62,599 bases of DNA from JBDKUD01 sp050943315 (GCA_050943315.1 JBMNOY010000006.1:1-62599); one strand, 5' to 3'; counted from the stretch's first letter, positions 34,873 to 44,566 are shown. Numbers and translations: made by a program. Notes: a model not told the origin generated them from the letters alone.

Positions 34873-36165
34873 TTGAGGGAAAGAGAATTAAAATTTGACA
34901 CCTTACAGATTCATGCCGGACAGAAGCCTGACCCGACTACCGGTTCCAGAGCTGTTCCTATTTATCAAACCACATCATATGTTTTTGACAATGCTGAACA
35001 TGCAGCTAATCTTTTTAGTTTAAGAGAGCCGGGAAATATTTATACCAGAATTATGAATCCTACCACTGATGTCTTTGAGCAAAGAATGGCGGCATTGGAA
35101 GGCGGTGTTGGTGCTCTGGCCATGGCATCAGGTTCGGCGGCTATTACCTGCGCTATTCTGAATATTGTCAATGCCGGTGATGAGATTGTAGCTGCTAGTA
35201 CTTTATATGGTGGAACATATAATCTGTTTTCCTTCACCTTGCCTCGCCTGGGTATAAAGACCGTTTTTGTAGACCCGGATGATCCGGAGAACTTTGGAAA
35301 AGCGATTAATGATAAAACCAGAGTTGTATATATAGAATCTATTGGTAACCCGGGAATAAACCTTATCGATATGGAAGCTGTGGCTGGTATTGCCCACGCA
35401 AATGGAGTGCCATTAGTGGTTGATAACACGTTTGCTACCCCGTATCTAATGAGGCCCATAGAATTTGGAGCTGACATTGTGGTCCATTCAGCTACCAAGT
35501 TTATTGGTGGACACGGAACATCAATAGGTGGTGTGATTATCGACTCGGGTAAATTTGACTGGATGGGAAGCGGAAAGTATCCGGGTCTTACCGAACCCGA
35601 CCCTAGTTATCATGGTATTAAATATTCAGAGGTAGCAGGACCGGCTGCATTTATAACCAAGGCCAGGGTGCAGCTATTGCGTGATACCGGGGCAGCACTC
35701 AGCCCATTTAATGCGTTTCTCTTTTTACAGGGCCTGGAAACCCTATCACTGCGGGTGGAAAGACATGTATCAAACACCGTAAAAATTACTAGCTACCTTA
35801 AGGATCATCCAGCAGTTGCCTGGGTTAATTATCCGGGTTTGATAAATAACCGCTATCACGAACTAGCTCAACGATATATGCCCAGGGGAGCAGGATCAAT
35901 TTTTACTTTTGGTATTAAAGGCGGACTCGATGCCGGGAAAAGGTTTATTAATAACCTTAAACTTTTTTCGATGCTGGCTAATGTAGCCGATGCTAAATCA
36001 TTGGTTATTCATCCGGCTAGCACCACCCATGCGCAATTAACGCCCGCAGAACAAGTATCAGCAGGCGTTACCGAAGATATGATCAGACTTTCCATCGGTC
36101 TTGAAGATGCTGATGACTTGATTTACGATCTTGAGCAGGCTTTTGCAGCGGTTTCAAAGGTCTAG
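34873..36165 (+). CDS. metY: O-acetylhomoserine sulfhydrylase
   Basis: Pyridoxal-phosphate enzyme making homocysteine from O-acetylhomoserine and sulfide. TTG start after AAGGGGG. 430 residues, the length of MetY rather than the ~380-400 of MetB/MetC. PLP lysine Lys209 in VVHSATKFIGGHG; YxR motif in IYTRIMNPT. metA follows 83 bases later and supplies the substrate. Confidence 0.96.
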   Translation: MRERELKFDTLQIHAGQKPDPTTGSRAVPIYQTTSYVFDNAEHAANLFSLREPGNIYTRIMNPTTDVFEQRMAALEGGVGALAMASGSAAITCAILNIVNAGDEIVAASTLYGGTYNLFSFTLPRLGIKTVFVDPDDPENFGKAINDKTRVVYIESIGNPGINLIDMEAVAGIAHANGVPLVVDNTFATPYLMRPIEFGADIVVHSATKFIGGHGTSIGGVIIDSGKFDWMGSGKYPGLTEPDPSYHGIKYSEVAGPAAFITKARVQLLRDTGAALSPFNAFLFLQGLETLSLRVERHVSNTVKITSYLKDHPAVAWVNYPGLINNRYHELAQRYMPRGAGSIFTFGIKGGLDAGKRFINNLKLFSMLANVADAKSLVIHPASTTHAQLTPAEQVSAGVTEDMIRLSIGLEDADDLIYDLEQAFAAVSKV

Positions 36166-36248
36166 AGGTAGAATTCAGTGACGATTGAACAGCTAAAAAT
36201 AATACAATAGTTTTTTGGCGGGGAAATAACAAGGGGGAAAGATATATA

Positions 36249-37181
36249 GTGCCAATAAAAATTCCAGATAATCTTCCGGCCGGCGAAGTACTGGCTGGTG
36301 AAAACATCTTTGTTATGACCGAAAAAAGAGCCTTTACGCAGGATATTCGTCCATTAAAAATTGCGATAGTGAACTTAATGCCATTAAAGATAATAACTGA
36401 AACACAAATACTGCGCCTGTTGGGGAATTCCCCCCTACAGGTCGATATTGTGCTTTTGCATCCTAAGAATCATGATTGCAAAAATACACCTCCGGAACAT
36501 CTGCACCGGTTCTATCATACTTTTGACGAGATAAAGAGCAGTAATTTTGATGGTCTCATAATTACCGGCGCACCGGTGGAGTTAATGGAATTTGAAGAGT
36601 TAAACTACTGGGATGAACTAAAAGAGATTATGGATTGGAGCATGAACCACGTTTTTTCCACCTTGCACATTTGTGCAGCGGCACAGGCAGGATTATATTA
36701 TCATTATGGAATTCCTAAATATAAGCTAGAGAAAAAAATGTTCGGGGTTTTTGCTCATACCATGAGAATAAAAAATGTACCGCTAATGCGGGGCTTTGAT
36801 GATGAATTTTATGTACCTCATTCCCGCTACACAGAGGTCCGTAAAAAGGATATTGAGCAAATTCCAGAATTAGAAATACTGGCGGAATCACAGGATGCCG
36901 GGATTTATTTAGTGGTTAGCCGGGATGGCCGTCAAGTATTTTTAACCGGGCACCCGGAATATGATCCTCTTTCTTTGAAAGCTGAATATGAGCGCGACCT
37001 TGGCAAGGGGTTAGATATCGAACTGCCCCAAAACTATTTTCCGAATAACGATCCTTCCCAGACCCCGATGGTAAATTGGAGGGGTCATGGTAATTTACTG
37101 TTTACCAACTGGTTGAACTATCATGTATATCAGGAAACACCCTATGACCTTAATCAGTTGAAAAAATTCAAATCAAAATAA
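36249..37181 (+). CDS. metA: homoserine O-acetyltransferase (MetA fold)
   Basis: GTG start after AAGGGGGAAAG. 310 residues. Catalytic Cys142 (HICAAAQAG), His235 and Glu237 (GHPEYDP). Position 111 is Glu (GAPVE); in this family Glu111 goes with acetyl-CoA use and Gly111 with succinyl-CoA, so acetyl transfer is predicted despite the usual succinyltransferase name. This agrees with MetY next door. Confidence 0.94.
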   Translation: MPIKIPDNLPAGEVLAGENIFVMTEKRAFTQDIRPLKIAIVNLMPLKIITETQILRLLGNSPLQVDIVLLHPKNHDCKNTPPEHLHRFYHTFDEIKSSNFDGLIITGAPVELMEFEELNYWDELKEIMDWSMNHVFSTLHICAAAQAGLYYHYGIPKYKLEKKMFGVFAHTMRIKNVPLMRGFDDEFYVPHSRYTEVRKKDIEQIPELEILAESQDAGIYLVVSRDGRQVFLTGHPEYDPLSLKAEYERDLGKGLDIELPQNYFPNNDPSQTPMVNWRGHGNLLFTNWLNYHVYQETPYDLNQLKKFKSK

Positions 37182-37204
37182 AATTGGGGGAGGGGTAATT
37201 ATTA

Positions 37205-37990
37205 ATGACAGAATTAACCTGGACAAAGATTATTTCGCAGTTTAAAACCGGCACCTGGCAGGAGTTTGCAGATACCATTGTTCAGGAAATGCCGGTTACT
37301 GTTTATTTGAATGACCGTGAAATTGCCACCATGTTGTGTACTCCCGAATATCTGGAGGAACTGGCATTAGGATTTTTGGCTTCCGAAGGCTTTATTGTTG
37401 ATAAAAATGAAATAAAGGATATCAGGACTGATTATTTACGCGGCATGGTATATGTCTATTCAACTAAAGATAACCTAATAGCACAGAATTCGTTTATGAA
37501 GCGGTTAATAACCAGCGGATGCGGAAAAGGGTCTTCCTTTTTTAATGTTATGGATGCCATGCAGCTTCGCCCGGTGCAGGGTGATATTATCGTTAGTTCA
37601 TCCACCATTATTTCTCTGGGAAAAAAACTGCAGAACTTGTCTTCACTATTCAGAACTACCGGTGGAGTTCATAGTGCCGGTTTGTGCAGGAATGGTGAGA
37701 TTCTAGTGTGCAGAGATGATATTGGCAGGCATAATGCTGCTGATAAGGTTATTGGCAGATGTATTATCGAGGGTATAACCGCAGAAGACAAAATTTTCAT
37801 CACTACGGGACGAATATCATCAGAAATCCTAATTAAGGTAGCCAAAATAGGAATACCTATTCTGGTTTCCCGGTCCGCTCCAACGGCTCTGGCAGTAAAG
37901 CTGGCTGAAAAGGTTAAGGTAACTATTGTAGGGTTTGTGCGGGGAAACCGCTTTAATGTTTATTCTGAACCTCACCGGGTAACGACTTAA
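37205..37990 (+). CDS. fdhD: formate dehydrogenase accessory sulfurtransferase
   Basis: Passes sulfur from a desulfurase to the Mo/W-bis-PGD cofactor of formate dehydrogenase. 261 residues. The Cys loop reads TSGCGKGSS, so only the first of the two cysteines of the E. coli CGVC motif is present, a known Gram-positive pattern. Other family features: ALGFLASEGFI, RTTGGVHSAGL, RDDIGRHNAADKVIG. It follows metA by 23 bases. Formate dehydrogenase is central to syntrophs, but the enzyme itself is not in this window. Confidence 0.95.
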   Translation: MTELTWTKIISQFKTGTWQEFADTIVQEMPVTVYLNDREIATMLCTPEYLEELALGFLASEGFIVDKNEIKDIRTDYLRGMVYVYSTKDNLIAQNSFMKRLITSGCGKGSSFFNVMDAMQLRPVQGDIIVSSSTIISLGKKLQNLSSLFRTTGGVHSAGLCRNGEILVCRDDIGRHNAADKVIGRCIIEGITAEDKIFITTGRISSEILIKVAKIGIPILVSRSAPTALAVKLAEKVKVTIVGFVRGNRFNVYSEPHRVTT

Positions 37991-38014
37991 GTAAAACAAA
38001 GGGGGTAATTATAA

Positions 38015-38941
38015 ATGACTAATCAAAAAGATGAATTATTAATGCAAGAAATTCTTGATATTAAAGAACAAAAATCTATATACATTATTGCCCATTATTA
38101 TCAACGTGATAATATTCAGGATATCGCTGATTTCGTAGGTGATTCATATTCTATGGCCGTGGCGGCGAAAAAATCCTCCTGTAATACAATACTTGTTGCC
38201 GGGGTTGACTTTATGGCGGAATCAGCAGCTATATTATGTCCGGATAAGACAGTGCTATCTCCGGAACCAATGGCCACCTGCCCAATGGCCAATAGTATTG
38301 CCGTCAGCGATATTATAACGTATAAGGAAAAATATCCGGACAGTATAATAGTAAGTTATGTCAATACTCCGGCGGAGATCAAGGCAGTTAGTGATATTTG
38401 CTGTACTTCATCAAATGCACTAAGAATACTGAAGAAACTTCCCGCTGATGCAAGGATTTATTTTGTTCCGGACCAGAATCTTGGAAATAACGTCGCCAAA
38501 GAACTAAAGAGAAGAAATATTGACTTTTATCCATCTCACTGTCCTATTCATGCTAATGTAAAAAGACATGAAGTTTTAGAACTAAAAGATAGCTTTCCGC
38601 AAGCAAAAGTACTGGTTCATCCTGAGTGTGATCCAGAAGTTATCGAAATAGCTGATTTTGTCGGCAGTACGGCAGGAATGGTTAAGTATGTTAAGGAAAG
38701 CCGGGACGAGACCTTTATTATAGGCACAGAGTCGGGCATATTCCATGCTATACACCAGGAAAGCCCTGAGAAAAAGCTTATTCTGGCTTCTCCGGAACTA
38801 ATCTGTCCTAATATGAAGAGTATAACTCTGGATAAAATTCGGCATTCCATGCAAAACATGGAAACAGTCATAACCGTACCCGAGGATATTCGCTCACGGG
38901 CAGCCATGGCTCTCGAAAAAATGATTGCTTACTCACAATAA
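38015..38941 (+). CDS. nadA: quinolinate synthase
   Basis: 4Fe-4S enzyme that condenses iminoaspartate and dihydroxyacetone phosphate in NAD synthesis. 308 residues. Cluster cysteines in ATCPMANS, HPECDPEV and ELICPNMK. Substrate motifs YYQRDNIQDIADFVGDS and GSTAGMVKYV. AAGGGGG before the ATG, 24 bases after fdhD. nadB and nadC are not adjacent. Confidence 0.96.
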   Translation: MTNQKDELLMQEILDIKEQKSIYIIAHYYQRDNIQDIADFVGDSYSMAVAAKKSSCNTILVAGVDFMAESAAILCPDKTVLSPEPMATCPMANSIAVSDIITYKEKYPDSIIVSYVNTPAEIKAVSDICCTSSNALRILKKLPADARIYFVPDQNLGNNVAKELKRRNIDFYPSHCPIHANVKRHEVLELKDSFPQAKVLVHPECDPEVIEIADFVGSTAGMVKYVKESRDETFIIGTESGIFHAIHQESPEKKLILASPELICPNMKSITLDKIRHSMQNMETVITVPEDIRSRAAMALEKMIAYSQ

Positions 38942-38962
38942 CATCCCAAAATCAATCATATT

Positions 38963-39004
38963 ACCGGAGTCTTTTGAGGTCTAAAAGGCTCCGGTATTAT
39001 TTTT
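38963..39004. terminator. bidirectional terminator
   Basis: 13-bp stem with one G-U pair (ACCGGAGTCTTTT / AAAAGGCTCCGGT) and 7-base loop, followed by ATTATTTTT. It separates convergent nadA and larE. Confidence 0.85.
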
Positions 39005-39836
39005 ACCTGCCATTATTCATTCCCGGCAGACATTTGTTTAAGCTTCCGGTACGGTAACCATCAATATCCAGAGCAACATAAGTAAAACCGCAAGCCTTTA
39101 CTTCCTGGGATATGATTGGTAATAAACCGGGTTCTAAAAACAACCTGATATCCTCTGGCAGTACTTCTATTCTAGCCAGAGAACCATGATGTCTTACTCT
39201 GACATTTGCAAAGCCTAGCCTTCGCAGCCTGGTTTCCGCTTCATCAACAGCCCTTAGCTTTTCAACTGATAAACGGTCACCGTAAGGTATACGCGAAGCT
39301 AAGCAGGCAGCTGCCGGCTGGTCCCAGTTAGCTAAGTGGTGATACTGGGCGAGTAAGCGTATTTCATCCTTGTCCAGTTTACATTCCAGTAAAGGGCTCT
39401 TGACCATGTCCAAGCTGCGGATTGCTTCCATGCCGGGTCGAAAATCCTGTAAATCTGAGTGGTTGCTTCCTTCTAATATGTAGTTAAATCTTTCTTTACG
39501 TGCCAGTTCAGCTAAAAGACTAAACATATGTTGTTTGCAATAGAAGCAACGGTTGGGCGGGTTGGCAGCAATACTATCCATGTTCAAGTCATCAACACTC
39601 AGCATACGGTGCGAGACACCAATGTTTCTGGCCATAGCAGTGGCTGTCTCTATTTCGTACCTGGGAATCAAAGGAGATATTTTGGTAACCGCCAGCACAC
39701 TCTCTACGCCCAAACAGTCACAGGCAACTTTGAGCAGTAATGTACTATCTACACCGCCAGAAAAAGCTACGATAACTTTTTCCATAGGGGTGATTAGTGA
39801 AATCAGCTGTGAATACTTGGCTTTTAGATCATTCAT
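39003..39836 (-). CDS. larE: ATP-dependent sulfur insertase for nickel-pincer cofactor
   Basis: PP-loop enzyme (FSGGVDSTLL, 25-34) that adds sulfur to the pyridinium dicarboxylate precursor of the LarA cofactor. 277 residues. Cys97 and Cys100 in NRCFYCK plus Cys178 in AAACLASRIPYG. L. plantarum LarE sacrifices a single cysteine equivalent to Cys178; the three-cysteine pattern here is that of LarE proteins that hold a 4Fe-4S cluster and may act catalytically. larA is at 6552-7817; larB and larC are not in the window. Confidence 0.9.
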   Translation of the reverse strand: MNDLKAKYSQLISLITPMEKVIVAFSGGVDSTLLLKVACDCLGVESVLAVTKISPLIPRYEIETATAMARNIGVSHRMLSVDDLNMDSIAANPPNRCFYCKQHMFSLLAELARKERFNYILEGSNHSDLQDFRPGMEAIRSLDMVKSPLLECKLDKDEIRLLAQYHHLANWDQPAAACLASRIPYGDRLSVEKLRAVDEAETRLRRLGFANVRVRHHGSLARIEVLPEDIRLFLEPGLLPIISQEVKACGFTYVALDIDGYRTGSLNKCLPGMNNGR

Positions 39837-39947
39837 TATCTATTTCCCCCAGGTGATTATGTTTATGAGATTTCCATAACACTAACGGTACTGTACTACA
39901 TCTTGGAACCGGGCTCAATACTCCTGATAAACAGTTGCGCAAAACTA

Positions 39948-39976
39948 TTGACCAATTCGTAATTAATAAATAAAAT
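39948..39976 (+). promoter_or_regulatory. sigma-A promoter of the cadC-cadA operon
   Basis: TTGACC (39948-39953), 17-base spacer, TAAAAT (39971-39976). The start point falls inside the operator that begins at 39979. Confidence 0.65.
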
Positions 39977-39978
39977 AT

Positions 39979-40004
39979 AACATATGAACAGTTGCTCATA
40001 TGTT
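39979..40004 (+). promoter_or_regulatory. CadC/SmtB-type 12-2-12 operator
   Basis: Arms AACATATGAACA (39979-39990) and TGCTCATATGTT (39993-40004) with GT between; the arms are complementary at 11 of 12 positions. This is the layout recognised by ArsR/SmtB metal sensors. It lies between the -10 and the ribosome site (GGAGGTGAG, 40005-40013) of the sensor gene. Confidence 0.85.
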
Positions 40005-40020
40005 GGAGGTGAGCTTACCG

Positions 40021-40377
40021 GTGCAATTCGTTGATCAGTGTGGGATTAGATGTATACATGAGGATAAGGTACGGGAAGTCAAGGAAAGAATGATGGGTAA
40101 CGATATACTCAGTTCATTAGTAGATATTTTTAAAGCCATGGCTGATGGTACCAGACTTAAGATTCTTTATTCACTGATGCAAACCGAATTATGTGTATGT
40201 GATTTAGCGGCTGTAACCGGAGCTTCCGAATCTGCCGTTTCCCATCAACTGAGGATATTGCGTAGTTACAAGCTTATTAAATACCGGCGTGATGGAAAAA
40301 TCCTGTATTACTCTTTAGCCGACGATCATGTCCGGACCTTGTTCGACCAGGGATACAGCCATGTTACGGAAAAATAA
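40021..40377 (+). CDS. cadC: CadC-type metal-sensing repressor (ArsR/SmtB family)
   Basis: 118 residues from GTG 40021, 7 bases after the GGAGGTGAG site; the upstream ATG at 40000 lies in the operator. This start puts cysteines at 7, 11, 58 and 60, exactly the numbering of the Cd/Pb/Zn site of Staphylococcus CadC, which supports it. Winged helix with ELCVCDLA and SAVSHQLRILRS. It would leave the operator when Cd, Pb or Zn binds, inducing cadA. Confidence 0.95.
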   Translation: MQFVDQCGIRCIHEDKVREVKERMMGNDILSSLVDIFKAMADGTRLKILYSLMQTELCVCDLAAVTGASESAVSHQLRILRSYKLIKYRRDGKILYYSLADDHVRTLFDQGYSHVTEK

Positions 40378-40400
40378 TCTTAATGTACGGGGAGGGAATA

Positions 40401-42782
40401 ATGGTGTCGGATTTTCTAATAATTGATCAAGATTTTTATACTGATGACAGCCTGAGAATTATTGGTATGGACTGCCCTGACTGTGCCGCTAAAGTTTTAA
40501 AGACAGTAAAGAACCTGCCTGGAGTTATTGAAGCTAATCTTGTTTTTCCCAGTGAAAAAATGCACCTGACCTATGACCCTGAGATTACTACCATAACCGG
40601 CATTATCGAGAAGATCAGGGATCTGGGATATGATGCCTTTTCAGCAGCTTCACCCCATTCTCACCGTAAGCCTTTTGAAATACGTGTGGTTGGTCTTGAT
40701 TGCGCTGATTGTGCAGCTAATCTGGAAAAAAGAATTAAGGCTATGCCCGGGGTGGAAAAGGCCATGGTCAGTTTTGGCAATTCTAAGCTGGAGGTTAGTT
40801 ACCCCGGTCCTATTGAGAACGTACTGTCGGTGATAGAGAGAATGGGTTACCAGGGGATATTGGAGAATAAGGATAGTATTGCTCCAGAGATTTCCTTCTG
40901 GAAGACTAATAAATATGCCATTTCCTGTATTTTGAGCGGAATAATAATAGCCCTGGCGGTTTTAAGCAATCAGTTCGGTGCACCGGCTAAAATTTATCAA
41001 CTGGTATATTTATTAGCCATATTAGTAGGCGGATATCTTCCTGTGCGAACCGGGATTTCCATGCTGGTTGGAGCGCGGAGTATCGATATGAATGTACTCA
41101 TGATGATTGCCGTTATTGGAGCAGTGCTAATCGGAGAAGTGGAAGAAGGGGCGATTGTAGTTTTCCTCTTTGCCTTGGGCAATACCCTGCAGGCCTATAC
41201 ACTAGAGAAAACACGCAATTCTATTCGCAGTTTAATGGAACTAACGCCCCAGGAGGCTCTTGTCAAACGTAATAATATGGAAAAGGTGATGCCTTTAGCC
41301 GATATAAAGATTGGTGATATAGTGGTAGTCAGGCCCGGGGAAAGAATCCCCATGGACGGTAAGGTAACAGCGGGAGCATCAGCAGTAGATCAGGCGGCTA
41401 TTACCGGAGAATCAATACCGGTTGATAAGGGTTATGGGGATGATGTTTTCGCCGGTACTATAAACCAGAGCGGTGCTCTGGAAATTAAGGTTACGAAATT
41501 AGCCCGGGATAATACTATTGCCCGCCTTATTGCACTGGTAGACGAAGCCCAGGGAAAGAAAGCCAAATCACAGGAATTTATAGATAGATTTGCACGTTAT
41601 TATACTCCCGTTGTAATAAGTTGTGCGGCAGTAGTGGCAACAGTACCGCCATTGCTTTTGAATCAGTCTTTTAGCCAATGGGTATATCAGGCACTTGCTA
41701 TGTTGTTGGTAGCCTGTCCATGTGCGCTGGTTATCTCAACTCCGGTGTCTATTGTTACGGCATTAGGTAATGCAGCCAGAAACGGTGTTTTAATTAAGGG
41801 CGGTATATATCTGGAGCAGATGGCCCGGCTGACGGTTGTGGCTCTGGATAAAACCGGTACTCTTACCCAGGGTAAGCCAGAGGTTACTGACATTATATCA
41901 ACCTCATCCCTTACCGAAAATGAAGTGCTGACACTGGGTGCTGCTATTGAGTCACGTTCCGAGCATCCACTGGGAAAGGCAATCGTTAAAAAAGCTGGTC
42001 AAAATGGTCTTAAGCTACCGGCTGTGACTGAGTTTCGTGCTATTATGGGCCGGGGAGCAACAGGGGTCGTTAACGGGTGCCGGTATTTTATCGGCAGTAA
42101 AAAATATGTAGAGGATAATAATATCGAAGTTGGAGCTTTCTATAAAAATATCGAAAAGCTGGAGCAGGCTGGCAAAACGGTAATATTATTATGTTCAGGA
42201 GAAGATATTATAGGGCTCATCGCTTTGGCTGATATTTTACGTCCCATAAGCAGCCAGGCGGTGAAAAACCTGAAACAGGTTGGTATCAATAAAGTAATTA
42301 TGCTTACCGGAGATAACCCATCTACTGCCCGTACTATTGCTATTGCAGCTGGAGTTGACGATTACCGGGCACAGCTGCTTCCTGAAGATAAAGTAAGCGT
42401 TGTTCAGGATTTACTGCGCCGGTACGGCAAGGTGGCAATGGTAGGAGACGGTATAAATGATGCTCCGGCTATGGCCACGGCAACAGTAGGGATAGCCATG
42501 GGAGCTGCCGGTACTGATGCAGCCATTGAAACGGCCGATGTAGCCCTCATGGCTGATGATTTATCCAAACTGTCTTATGCTATTCATCTGAGCCGCCGAA
42601 CCTTAAGAATCATGAAGCAAAATGTAGTTGCCGCACTTGTGTTAAAAGGTTTCATTCTGGCTCTGGTTATTCCCGGTATGTTAACCATGTGGTTGGCGGT
42701 ACTGGGAGATATGGGAGCATCATTGCTGGTTATCCTTAATGGTTTACGATTGCTTAGAATTAAGGATGTTCAGCTGTACTGA
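40401..42782 (+). CDS. cadA: Cd/Zn/Pb-exporting P1B-type ATPase
   Basis: 793 residues from ATG 40401, with GGAGGG upstream. Two N-terminal heavy-metal-associated domains with Cys25/Cys28 (MDCPDC) and Cys101/Cys104 (LDCADC). Eight-helix core, CPC motif Cys439-Pro-Cys441, phosphorylated Asp483 in DKTGT, HP motif in SEHPLGKA, hinge GDGINDAPA. A CPC motif fits Cd/Zn/Pb as well as Cu; the CadC-type neighbour decides for Cd/Zn/Pb. Confidence 0.95.
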   Translation: MVSDFLIIDQDFYTDDSLRIIGMDCPDCAAKVLKTVKNLPGVIEANLVFPSEKMHLTYDPEITTITGIIEKIRDLGYDAFSAASPHSHRKPFEIRVVGLDCADCAANLEKRIKAMPGVEKAMVSFGNSKLEVSYPGPIENVLSVIERMGYQGILENKDSIAPEISFWKTNKYAISCILSGIIIALAVLSNQFGAPAKIYQLVYLLAILVGGYLPVRTGISMLVGARSIDMNVLMMIAVIGAVLIGEVEEGAIVVFLFALGNTLQAYTLEKTRNSIRSLMELTPQEALVKRNNMEKVMPLADIKIGDIVVVRPGERIPMDGKVTAGASAVDQAAITGESIPVDKGYGDDVFAGTINQSGALEIKVTKLARDNTIARLIALVDEAQGKKAKSQEFIDRFARYYTPVVISCAAVVATVPPLLLNQSFSQWVYQALAMLLVACPCALVISTPVSIVTALGNAARNGVLIKGGIYLEQMARLTVVALDKTGTLTQGKPEVTDIISTSSLTENEVLTLGAAIESRSEHPLGKAIVKKAGQNGLKLPAVTEFRAIMGRGATGVVNGCRYFIGSKKYVEDNNIEVGAFYKNIEKLEQAGKTVILLCSGEDIIGLIALADILRPISSQAVKNLKQVGINKVIMLTGDNPSTARTIAIAAGVDDYRAQLLPEDKVSVVQDLLRRYGKVAMVGDGINDAPAMATATVGIAMGAAGTDAAIETADVALMADDLSKLSYAIHLSRRTLRIMKQNVVAALVLKGFILALVIPGMLTMWLAVLGDMGASLLVILNGLRLLRIKDVQLY

Positions 42783-42829
42783 AACCAGGCTCAAAGCAAG
42801 TACCAACACGGCATAACCCCTATTGCCGA

Positions 42830-44566
42830 TTAAGTGAATAGACTATTGATTTTAGTCTGATATTGTTTTAGCACCAGGTGGGCATTGTTTTCATCCAAAT
42901 ACCCATTACAGGTAGGTGTGGCAAAAAAACGCGGCGGGATCTTGATGTTGGCTAGCTCAAATCCGGTTTTGTACTTTATATCGTACTTGGTTTTTAAAAT
43001 ATCTTTACCAAGGGAAGTAAGTTCCCGGTGGCTCGTGGGCATACCAATGGCATCCAAACATTCCAGTACTACCTCCAGGGTGTAAATTTGGCGGGCAAAA
43101 AGGCATATAACCATACTGGTTAAGATATTCCTCTCCACCTCTTCTTCAAAAAGGAGAGTTCCCATTTTATCTATTGGGGTACGGCTTTGGTCCAATGCAT
43201 AGCCGGCATTATCAAGGTGGGAATGGCGGGAACCGGCTGCACATCCAACTACACTTCCATAACCGGTATGATAACCCGGCATTTCATTGTTGCCCAGATG
43301 ACAGGCGAAATCAGAGCCCCCGTAATATTCAGAAGCATAAGCTACACCCTTTCCCAGGCTACGGTAAAAGTCATTTTTGGCTGTAGCCAGGTAATGAACT
43401 GCTTCCATGTAATTAGAAACTAAACCGAAGTCAAGGGGAATAAGTGTATCATCCTGATCTATTATCCCTTGCTTATAGCATTCAGTAGCCCAACCCAGGA
43501 CGACACCGGTTGATATAGCATCTAACCCCTCCCGTTCCACAACATCAATCAGCTGCAATATATCCGAAGTATTTTGTAAACCAAGAAAAGAACCCAGGGC
43601 GAAGATTAATTCATAATCATAAGAAATGTTAACGGTTTCATATTCATAACCTCTATCAAACTGGCGCCGCAATTGCCCAATATGTATACATCCTATAGGA
43701 CATCCTAAGCAGGCTACTTTACGGATCAAGTTATGGCAGGCAAACCGTTCTCCGGATATTTGCCGGGAAAAATCAATCCGGCTGGCAGTAAGATTGTAAG
43801 CCGGTAAAGAATTAATATCATTGAGTTGCATTATGTTAATAGCTGTTCCTACTTCATGGTATTTATCCATTAAATCAGTATTTACTACCTTATCGTAGAG
43901 GTGATCGTATATTTTCCGGTATTTATTTTGTTGCCCGCGGGGAATCGGCATTAAACGGTCACCTATTACCACCATACCTTTAAGAAGTTTGGAACCCATT
44001 ACCGCCCCCAGACCTAATCGGCCAAAATGCCGATGGCTATCAACATTCACACAGGCATAGCTAATCATATTCTCGCCCGCCCGGCCAATAGTAAGAAAAC
44101 TGCGCACTTTACTTCCAGTGGTAAATCGGCGCAATACTTTGCCAGCATCCGCTACCGGCATATTCCATAATGCCCGGGCATCCCTGAATTCAACTTTGTC
44201 AGCTATAACCAGATATAATGGGTGTCGGGCCCGGCCGGTTAAAACCAGGGCATCAAAACCGGCCAAACGCATAGCTGCTCCCAGGCGGCCGCCGGCATGG
44301 CTTTCCCCGTACTCACCAGTATGTGGTGAATAAAAAGTGGATACTACCTTAGTGCAAGCCGGCATAATCAGGTTCAGGGGACCAATAGCTATGACCATTG
44401 GTTGAGCAGGATCAAGGGGATCGAGTTCGGCATGTATGGTTTCCTCTAATAACCTGGCTGCTAATCCTGTACCGCCAATATACCGGGCCAGGTCAATACG
44501 GTTTTCAAGCCGGAAGGTTTGTGTAGTTAGATTTATGTAAAGCACATTAATCTTGCGGCTGGTCAC
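42830..44566 (-). CDS. aldehyde:ferredoxin oxidoreductase (1), with polyferredoxin partner
   Basis: 578-residue AOR-family enzyme with bis-pterin tungsten and a 4Fe-4S cluster; oxidises aldehydes to acids or runs the reverse. Cluster motif CLGCPIGC (C-x2-C-x3-C). Family motifs IGGTGLAARLL at the start and FGRLGLGAVMGSK. GTG start with AAAGGAG; it overlaps the upstream ferredoxin gene by 20 bases, so the two are coupled. A C-terminal cysteine (MVICLF) may be the fourth ligand. Convergent with cadA. Confidence 0.93.
   Translation of the reverse strand: MTSRKINVLYINLTTQTFRLENRIDLARYIGGTGLAARLLEETIHAELDPLDPAQPMVIAIGPLNLIMPACTKVVSTFYSPHTGEYGESHAGGRLGAAMRLAGFDALVLTGRARHPLYLVIADKVEFRDARALWNMPVADAGKVLRRFTTGSKVRSFLTIGRAGENMISYACVNVDSHRHFGRLGLGAVMGSKLLKGMVVIGDRLMPIPRGQQNKYRKIYDHLYDKVVNTDLMDKYHEVGTAINIMQLNDINSLPAYNLTASRIDFSRQISGERFACHNLIRKVACLGCPIGCIHIGQLRRQFDRGYEYETVNISYDYELIFALGSFLGLQNTSDILQLIDVVEREGLDAISTGVVLGWATECYKQGIIDQDDTLIPLDFGLVSNYMEAVHYLATAKNDFYRSLGKGVAYASEYYGGSDFACHLGNNEMPGYHTGYGSVVGCAAGSRHSHLDNAGYALDQSRTPIDKMGTLLFEEEVERNILTSMVICLFARQIYTLEVVLECLDAIGMPTSHRELTSLGKDILKTKYDIKYKTGFELANIKIPPRFFATPTCNGYLDENNAHLVLKQYQTKINSLFT

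Noticed and set aside
40000..40020. Upstream ATG as start of cadC
   Set aside because: It lies inside the operator; the GTG at 40021 has an ideal ribosome site and gives the CadC cysteine numbering.
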